Below the pieces are notes generated by a model that was not told the origin of the DNA, searched no databases, and worked only from the letters and a program-made list of their open reading frames with translations. 64,000 nt of DNA, from the NCBI GenBank assembly GCA_037045155.1, contig JBAOIG010000005.1, positions 1,054,001 to 1,118,000 of the forward strand, read 5' to 3'. The position numbers were made by a program, and so were the translations under genes. Position 1 is the stretch's first letter. Each line of letters opens with the position of its first letter. Source of the stretch: Thermomicrobiales bacterium. Its GTDB lineage: Bacteria; Chloroflexota; Chloroflexia; Thermomicrobiales; CFX8. Positions 60,303-64,000 of this stretch are shown piece after piece.

Positions 60303-61670
60303 CTATCGCGTTTCGCCCGCTGTTGGCGTCACCTTGTCGCTGGACGCGGGCGGAGCTGGCAGCCGGACGGTAACGACCGACGTCTCGGTGAGCACGTAGG
60401 CGATGCTCTTCTCCTCGTCGACAGTTAGCCCGATTGCGCCCCGAAGGCGATCCGCGGCATCACCTGCGGTGATCTGCTGCGTCAGCGCGCCGTCGCGGGT
60501 CAGTCGCAGGATACGGCCGTCCGGCCCATGCAGGAGGTAGATGAATGCCTGATTCGGCTCGGCGACGATCGATGTCGCGTTGCTGAGAGGAGGAATGATC
60601 GCGGGCGCGAAGGTCGTCTTCAGTCGCGAGCGCAAGAAATCAAGGACACGACCATCGCGGAGTAGCACGTAGACATGGCCGTCGACCGCGAAATCGACGG
60701 CGGACTTCAGGTCTTCTTTCGCGACTGTGCCGACCCAATCTTCGGGCGTTGCCCCGTAGGCGTCTGCCGGGAATTTCAGGATCTTCCCGTCGGCTGGCAT
60801 AAGCAGGTACAGATTGCCGTCGAAGGCTTCGGCGGCGATCGTGTTGACGTAGCCGGCCGTGTCGGGTGTCGACAGGGATTGCGCCTGCCACTGCCCGGTC
60901 GATGAATCGAGCGTGTAGGCGCGGGTCGCGTCGATGACCATCAGTCGATCTTCCCGCCAGGTGAGCGCTCGGGGCACGAGCACTGGCGCATCGCTAACGA
61001 CATCGCCGGGCTTGAGCAGCTGGACCAGAACGGAGTTGATCGGGTCGATCTCATAGACGGCGTCCGACAGCATGAATAACCGCCCACCGGCTGTGATGAC
61101 CTGTGGGACGACGCCGGCCGGCGCGGCTGGATAGTTCCCGATGATCTGAGTCCCAACAACCGGCGTAGAAACTGAGAGATCCGCGAGCGCGGTGTCGATC
61201 GTTCCCCGGAGGGCAGCGACTTCGTCTCGTGATGTGTCATCGCTCGCGAGTGGCGCGAGCCGATCCAGCTCGGCGCGCGCGTCGACGAGCGCAGTGTATG
61301 CGACGGCGGGGTCGGTTACGCTGCGGGCTTCAGCCGCGTGCTGGTTGACGCGCGACATACCCACACTGAAGCGATCCTCGCGCGAAGCGTTCTGCGACAC
61401 CGACCGGGTGTAGAGCGCAAACGCCCCGCCGGCCACCAACAAGATGATGAAGAGCACAATGCCGAGCCGGCTAAGCTCAAAACGAGGGAATTGCGATCGA
61501 AGGCGTTGGAATCTGGGAGGGTGGTAGCTTTCGTCCCACCGCTGGATACGTGGCAGCCCGAGCGTGCCATCGTCGATCGGCCCGTGGAGCGGGCGATCCC
61601 GGCGCGTGATCTGCCACGCACCGACGACCGCGGCAGTGAGGCTCAGCACGAGCCCCGCGAGCAGTTCCAC
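60303..61670 (-). CDS. Membrane-anchored beta-propeller-like protein
   Basis: 455 residues from a GTG at 61670 with GAGAGGA upstream; an in-frame TTG at 61745 lacks a ribosome site. Two membrane helices (VELLAGLVLSLTAAVVGAW and LGIVLFIILLVAGGAFALY) flank a cytoplasmic segment. After a short helical region, the extracellular part shows repeated blades (AGGRLFMLSDAVYEIDPINSVLVQLL, EAFDGNLYLLMPADGKILKFPADAYG, DGHVYVLLRDGRVLDFL, IYLLHGPDGRILRLTRDGAL). It probably works with the FHA-TPR protein encoded just upstream in the same direction. Function unknown. Confidence 0.75.
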   Translation of the reverse strand: MELLAGLVLSLTAAVVGAWQITRRDRPLHGPIDDGTLGLPRIQRWDESYHPPRFQRLRSQFPRFELSRLGIVLFIILLVAGGAFALYTRSVSQNASREDRFSVGMSRVNQHAAEARSVTDPAVAYTALVDARAELDRLAPLASDDTSRDEVAALRGTIDTALADLSVSTPVVGTQIIGNYPAAPAGVVPQVITAGGRLFMLSDAVYEIDPINSVLVQLLKPGDVVSDAPVLVPRALTWREDRLMVIDATRAYTLDSSTGQWQAQSLSTPDTAGYVNTIAAEAFDGNLYLLMPADGKILKFPADAYGATPEDWVGTVAKEDLKSAVDFAVDGHVYVLLRDGRVLDFLRSRLKTTFAPAIIPPLSNATSIVAEPNQAFIYLLHGPDGRILRLTRDGALTQQITAGDAADRLRGAIGLTVDEEKSIAYVLTETSVVTVRLPAPPASSDKVTPTAGETR

Positions 61671-61930
61671 GAAGCGTCGTCCTCTCAGCCCGCTGGATAC
61701 GGCATGCCCCGCGGATGCCCCACGCCAGCGGTGAAGGTGCGTCAAGTCCGCGACAGGTCAGGTTGAGCCCGAAAGCAGGATGGGACTCGTGTCGCGCAGT
61801 CATCTCTCTCGGCGCTCGCGCCGGACAGCGAGGTTCCACAAGGACATGCGTGGCGCACAGCGCGGCACGCCCCGAGATAACCCGGCACTGGCGTTTTGCA
61901 CCGCTCGAGCGTCCAACCGTGTACGCCATC

Positions 61931-61959
61931 AGTCTGCATCTTCGTGGCGTCGGGGTCAA
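61931..61959 (-). promoter_or_regulatory. Weak promoter candidate for the beta-propeller gene
   Basis: Minus strand TTGACC (61954-61959), 17-bp spacer, CAGACT (61931-61936). The 369-bp gap 61671-62039 otherwise shows no gene or strong structure. Confidence 0.3.
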
Positions 61960-62039
61960 GCGATTTTGAGGCGATTTGTGACTGAATGTCATGAGTCCGG
62001 CGATATCTGGCCGGCTGTCGTCGCGCTATCGAGCGGCGG

Positions 62040-64000
62040 TCAGTAGGGTGGCGCCGGACGGGGCCGGCTTGGCTCCTCGCTGATCGGGAAATCGATCGAT
62101 TCGTCGTCGTTCCAGGCCGAATACGGCGCGGGCGGCGGCGTCAGAAGCCGGAGTAATGAGCGCGCGCGATCGCCAAGCGCGAAGTCACGCAACTGTTCGG
62201 CATGGTCTCGTGCCTGGGTGAGATGGTTGCGGGCTTCCTCGTCTCGATTCTCGTCGACGAGTATCGCGCCGATGTTGTAGTGCGCGGTTGCGATCGTCCG
62301 CTCGTCGTCGGCAATCATCGCGGCCTGAAGCGCGTCGCGGTAGAAGTCGAGCGCGGTCTCAAGGTCTCCGGCCGTATCGTAGATCGCGGCGATTCCTTGC
62401 AGCGCGCGACCTCGAACGAGATCGTCGCCGGTCTCCGCGGCGGCGTCCACCGCGCGCATATACCGCTGCTCGCCGGCCTCGCGTTTGCCAGACTGCGTCA
62501 GCAACCTGGCGGCCTGCGAATGGAGCCGAGCGATCATGCCCGGCTCCCCGGATCTGGTTGCCTCGTCGATCGTGGCATCGATGTAGCGCAGCGCCTGATC
62601 GATCGCTCCAGACTCGGCGGCCAACCGGGCCAGCAACGGGAAGTAGTGCAGCGATTGGCCCGGCAACCCGGCCGCGCGCGCGGCTGCGGTCGCCGAGGTA
62701 AACGCGTCCTCGGCGTCGTCCAGCCGGCGCTCAACGAGCGCGATCTGTCCGGAAAGGTTGAAGACCTCGGCGCGCAGCGCGTTGTCGGCGGTCATGCGGG
62801 CCAGCTCTTCGGCGCGTTCCGCGAGGGCCGACGCATGATCGCTCTGCCCGGAGCGCAGCATCGCTTCGCCGGCCGCGATCAACCAGTGAGCTTCACCCGG
62901 CACGTCGCCCAATGCTCGCGCGCCATGGACGGCGTTCTCCAGCTCGTTCAGCGCCTCAACCTCACGGTGAACCAGCATCAGCGCGCTCCCGAGCAGCCCG
63001 TGCGTCCTGACACTGAACTGCGGGTCGTCGACCTGGCGGATGAGGTCGCGAGCGTCAGACAGCTCGCGAATCGCGTCTGCCGGCCGGTCTGCTTCGAGGT
63101 AGATCTGTCCGCGCGTCAACCTTGCGCGAGCAACCTCGGTCCGGTTGCCGAGTCGAGTCTCGAGCGCGATCACCTCGTCGAAGTGGCGCAGCGCGTCGTC
63201 GCGTCGGTCGAGCTGGAGGTCGAGGCGCGAAAGCATCGCAAGCGCGCGGGATTCCATCGACAGGTCGCCCAGCCGGCGCGAGCGGTCGAGTGCAATATCG
63301 AGCCGTTCGGCCGCCACTTCTGGCATCTCCAGCTCGAGCATGAGCGCGCCAGTTCGAAAGGCAACCTCGGCCTGGAGCGCGTCGTCGACTGTGCGGTCTG
63401 CGGCATCGCTGGCTTGCTGGAGCAGCATCAGGCAACCGTGGAGATCCCCGCGCTCGCGCAGGATCGCAACCTGGCGGAGTAGCGCGTCCACGGCGCTAGA
63501 GTAGTCCCCGATGCGCCGGGCGCTGCGGGCGGCCCGATGATAGAGGTCGTGGGCGTCGGCAACGTCGCCGTCCGACAGCGCAATGTCGGCCAGCAGGATC
63601 GCGGTCTGGATGTCGTCGCGGGTGTCACTCTCCTCGCGGCCGGCATCGAGCTGCTGTATCAGAAGATCACGCGCCATCTCCGTCTCGCCGCGCTCGAATG
63701 CGCTTCGGGCAAGTCGGTTGAGGGAGCGCTTCTGGCCGGCAACGTAGGAGATCCGCTGTGCTGTCAGCAGTGCGTCGCGCAACTGCTGCTCGCGTTCGCG
63801 CTCGTCGCGATCATCGACAAGTAGATCAGCGACGCGAAGGTGCAGGTCGACGAGTACCTTCTCGAACCCCTTTGCGTGCGCGGTCGCAACGTTCAGTTGG
63901 GCGAGGGTGAGCGCGAACTCGGGGTTCACGCGGGATTCGAACTCGACCTGGTGATCGAGCTCGATCAGATCACCGTCTGCAATCCGACCGTTTACCTGGA
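62040..64000 (-). CDS. FHA-TPR protein, 5' end outside window
   Basis: At least 652 residues; the frame stays open to the window edge. The first visible part, QVNGRIADGDLIELDHQVEFESR, looks like the end of a forkhead-associated domain, which binds phospho-threonine. The rest is a long array of TPR-like helix pairs (for example RALAMLSRLDLQLDRRDDALRHFDEVIALETRLGN and GRALQGIAAIYDTAGDLETALDFYRDALQAA), ending in a short Pro-rich tail. It may assemble signalling proteins downstream of a Ser/Thr kinase, possibly with the membrane beta-propeller protein behind it. Confidence 0.82.
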   Translation of the reverse strand, partial: QVNGRIADGDLIELDHQVEFESRVNPEFALTLAQLNVATAHAKGFEKVLVDLHLRVADLLVDDRDEREREQQLRDALLTAQRISYVAGQKRSLNRLARSAFERGETEMARDLLIQQLDAGREESDTRDDIQTAILLADIALSDGDVADAHDLYHRAARSARRIGDYSSAVDALLRQVAILRERGDLHGCLMLLQQASDAADRTVDDALQAEVAFRTGALMLELEMPEVAAERLDIALDRSRRLGDLSMESRALAMLSRLDLQLDRRDDALRHFDEVIALETRLGNRTEVARARLTRGQIYLEADRPADAIRELSDARDLIRQVDDPQFSVRTHGLLGSALMLVHREVEALNELENAVHGARALGDVPGEAHWLIAAGEAMLRSGQSDHASALAERAEELARMTADNALRAEVFNLSGQIALVERRLDDAEDAFTSATAAARAAGLPGQSLHYFPLLARLAAESGAIDQALRYIDATIDEATRSGEPGMIARLHSQAARLLTQSGKREAGEQRYMRAVDAAAETGDDLVRGRALQGIAAIYDTAGDLETALDFYRDALQAAMIADDERTIATAHYNIGAILVDENRDEEARNHLTQARDHAEQLRDFALGDRARSLLRLLTPPPAPYSAWNDDESIDFPISEEPSRPRPAPPY

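Overview
This is a 64 kb stretch of a GC-rich bacterial chromosome carrying about 50 protein genes, mostly housekeeping and amino-acid metabolism, with no phage, CRISPR array, rRNA or tRNA seen. The mixture fits a Gram-positive-like, non-Proteobacterial lineage, most likely Chloroflexota of the Thermomicrobia/Sphaerobacter type. It combines a SufCBDSU cluster, Tat-type lipoproteins, large LuxR-type ATPase and SARP-type regulators, SAM-I and T-box RNA leaders, frequent GTG/TTG starts and Thr/Pro-rich surface linkers. That taxonomic placement is inference from gene content, not a database result.

Layout. 1-5.5 kb: partial sulfurtransferase (-), a lone oligopeptide-type binding lipoprotein, an M20 peptidase and a lipoprotein of unknown function. 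5.7-12.5 kb: a Fur-family regulator followed by sufC-sufB-sufD-sufS-sufU, a small Rieske ferredoxin and a SufT-like MIP18 protein, which together form an iron-sulfur assembly operon. 12.5-22.4 kb: SIS-domain protein, lipoprotein polysaccharide deacetylase, S9 peptidase, class II aldolase-like enzyme, P1 (DmpA-type) peptidase, M48 membrane protease, methyltransferase, PRC-barrel protein. 22.6-31.3 kb: MMPL exporter translationally coupled to a CrtC/AttH lipocalin-like lipoprotein, a 950-residue LuxR-type ATPase regulator with a small upstream partner, a TetR regulator and a DUF1003 protein.

31.4-37.2 kb is the most interesting part, a methionine/threonine-branch locus controlled by RNA. A SAM-I riboswitch with its own terminator is followed within a few bases by a T-box leader whose specifier reads ATG (Met). 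Both lie upstream of metX and metY, so two different sensors of methionine status are stacked in one 5' leader. Homoserine dehydrogenase lies on the opposite strand and lacks an ACT domain. Aspartate-semialdehyde dehydrogenase has a leader with a short Ile/Thr-containing ORF and a classical terminator, resembling a Thr/Ile attenuator.

37.3-45.9 kb: two-domain universal stress protein, a PstS-like/CapA fusion lipoprotein, ferredoxin, a membrane-anchored LamG-like protein on a Pro/Thr linker, an MFS transporter, and small envelope or stress proteins (DUF4203-like, SHOCT, DUF6325-like, META). 46-53.3 kb: a peptide and amino-acid use block on the minus strand (MFS, M20 dipeptidase, glutaminase, PepT, AbgT transporter). 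53.4-57.6 kb: a DUF1269 protein and a 1144-residue SARP regulator. The DUF1269 promoter carries a perfect 11-bp tandem repeat of the kind SARP proteins bind. 58-64 kb: Vps62-like membrane protein, membrane-anchored beta-propeller protein and a partial FHA-TPR protein.
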